Assembly: GCF_011089895.1 (NCBI RefSeq)
Contig: NZ_JAANAT010000005.1
Coordinates: forward strand, 310,001-374,000
Length of the DNA: 64,000 bases
DNA from: Mucilaginibacter inviolabilis
Lineage (GTDB): Bacteria; Bacteroidota; Bacteroidia; Sphingobacteriales; Sphingobacteriaceae
Direction: 5' to 3'
In this document: positions 63,047 to 64,000 of the stretch, one piece after another
Numbering within the stretch: position 1 is the stretch's first letter
How the letters are laid out: each line of letters starts with the position of its first letter
Translations under genes and position numbers: made by a program
Notes under the pieces: generated by a model
What the model was told of the DNA's origin: nothing
Seen by the model: the letters and a program-made list of their open reading frames with translations, nothing else
The model's database searches: none

Positions 63047-64000
63047 ATGCAGGTTGAAAAAATAGACTTTGCTGGCATGTTAGCCGAATTAAGAATTCGT
63101 TTACAACACGAGTTGGAAAAGGATAACATAAACGAAACGAATGTTTCTTCTTTAAAAGATGAAATTGAAGTACTGGAAAAAAAACTAGTTCCCTTTACTG
63201 TATCAGCAAGAACTGCAAGACTAATTGGCCAAGAAAACTTTGCAAATGCAGAAGGCGCCATCATTGAGCTTGTAAAGAACAGCTATGATGCTGAAGCTTC
63301 GGTATGTGTAATTATTATTGACCCAATTAATGACAGGATCGGAATTTTAGATAATGGAGATGGGATGACCGATAAAATTATCCGTGATAGTTGGATGACG
63401 ATTGGAACAGATGACAAAAAAGTAAACTTCAAAACCAAATCAAGGATAAAAACAGGTGCAAAGGGTATTGGTAGATTTGCATTAGACCGTCTGGGTAAAT
63501 CAAGTACAATGATTACGAAAACCTTAGAATCTGAATGCGTATTATGGGATGTTGACTGGGATCAATTTGATCAGAAGGGTGCTATTATATCTGATGTGAG
63601 GGCTACGATACAAATAGGTACAATTTCATTTTTGGATGAATTAAATAATATTGAAAATAATACTGTTGCAAAAGGGACTTTTATTGATCATTGGATAGAG
63701 GAAAAAGGGGTGTTAATACTAATTGATGGATTGAAAGATAACTGGGATGAAAAAGCAACCCAATCTCTATATTCAAATTTAGAAATACTAGTCCCTCCTT
63801 TAGAAACCAATATATTTCAGATTTACTTATACAGTACCCTCGAACCTGGAAAATTTGGACAGGTATTGCCAACTATTTGCGATGATTTTGATTATAAGAT
63901 TGAGGCAACTATAAAGGATGATCAATCCGCAGAAATCACGGTTACTAGAAATGAACTTAATCTAACGGAACTTAAAAGAACAGGCTTTTTTGAAAAATCA
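63047..64000 (+). CDS. GHKL (HATPase_c-type) ATP-binding protein, partial at right edge
   Basis: 318 codons from ATG 63047 with no stop before the window edge, so the protein is longer than 318 aa. After a ~50-residue coiled-coil-like N-terminus the N box ELVKNSYDAE, G1 box DNGDGM, IGTDDK and the lid GAKGIGRFALDRLG give a GHKL (Hsp90/MutL/MORC-like) ATPase. Such proteins are common in defence islands and mobile elements; which group this belongs to depends on the missing C-terminus. Confidence 0.85.
   Translation, partial: MQVEKIDFAGMLAELRIRLQHELEKDNINETNVSSLKDEIEVLEKKLVPFTVSARTARLIGQENFANAEGAIIELVKNSYDAEASVCVIIIDPINDRIGILDNGDGMTDKIIRDSWMTIGTDDKKVNFKTKSRIKTGAKGIGRFALDRLGKSSTMITKTLESECVLWDVDWDQFDQKGAIISDVRATIQIGTISFLDELNNIENNTVAKGTFIDHWIEEKGVLILIDGLKDNWDEKATQSLYSNLEILVPPLETNIFQIYLYSTLEPGKFGQVLPTICDDFDYKIEATIKDDQSAEITVTRNELNLTELKRTGFFEKS

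Larger units (their letters stand above)
57739..64000. mobile_element. integrative element (tyrosine recombinase type), left part
   Basis: It runs from the att remnant at 57739 past the right edge. It holds a tyrosine recombinase, an excisionase-like HTH gene, a winged-helix protein, hypotheticals, two long hairpins and a GHKL-ATPase gene. It is visibly more AT-rich than the DNA to its left. The intact tRNA is expected at the right end, beyond the window. Confidence 0.65.

Noticed and set aside
1-64000. CRISPR arrays, rRNA genes or complete tRNA genes
   Set aside because: None was found on reading both strands; repeats seen are dispersed palindromes, not regularly spaced direct repeats.

Overview
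The window is chromosomal DNA from a member of the Bacteroidota, most likely a Sphingobacteriaceae species close to Mucilaginibacter or Pedobacter. The evidence is the Bacteroidota-type promoters (TTTG, then about 19 bases, then TAnnTTTG), the weak Shine-Dalgarno context, the lipoprotein-rich protein set, the subtype-iii (Bacteroidota) type VI secretion system (T6SS), and several families of short palindromic intergenic repeats. The species guess is an inference; the phylum is well supported.

Bases 1-22 kb are mostly housekeeping and accessory metabolism. They hold a truncated S9/DPP-IV-like peptidase, a CapA-family lipoprotein, an NlpC/P60 endopeptidase, pdhA and pdhC (pyruvate dehydrogenase E1 alpha and E2), a DinB-like protein, and a cluster of intergenic repeats. 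A split tryptophan operon (trpE-trpG-trpC, no trpD) follows, preceded by a readable attenuator with a leader peptide carrying tandem Trp codons. Then come an NmrA-like protein, two secreted or lipoproteins (one an M57/HEIGH metallopeptidase), a secreted tandem-repeat protein, an EamA exporter, DoxX, a Crp/Fnr regulator, and an SDR/AraC pair.

Bases 22-50 kb are a complete T6SS-iii locus. The structural genes are tssB, tssC, clpV/tssH, tssR, a PKD-domain tssP-like gene, two small membrane tssO-like genes, tssE, tssF, tssG, tssN, tssK and two hcp genes. The secreted cargo forms three effector modules: (i) a lysozyme-like protein with a lipoprotein as candidate immunity; (ii) VgrG2, a candidate adaptor, a PAAR-like membrane-active candidate effector and a membrane-anchored candidate immunity protein; (iii) VgrG1, a related candidate adaptor, a PAAR-like protein with a PoNe-like DNase region, and a PoNi-like immunity protein. 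The two VgrG genes share over 1 kb of nearly identical DNA and differ in their C-termini.

Bases 49.7-57.7 kb hold a subclass B3 metallo-beta-lactamase of the Gln-type active site, an LRR-protein kinase fusion, queH, the methylcitrate genes prpB-prpC-prpD (with a 112-bp MITE-like repeat between prpC and prpD) and a DUF6438 lipoprotein.

From about 57.74 kb to the right edge lies an AT-rich integrative element. It starts at a tRNA 3'-end fragment that still carries its terminator, and contains a tyrosine recombinase, an excisionase-like HTH protein, a winged-helix protein, two long imperfect hairpins, and the start of a large GHKL-ATPase protein that runs off the window.
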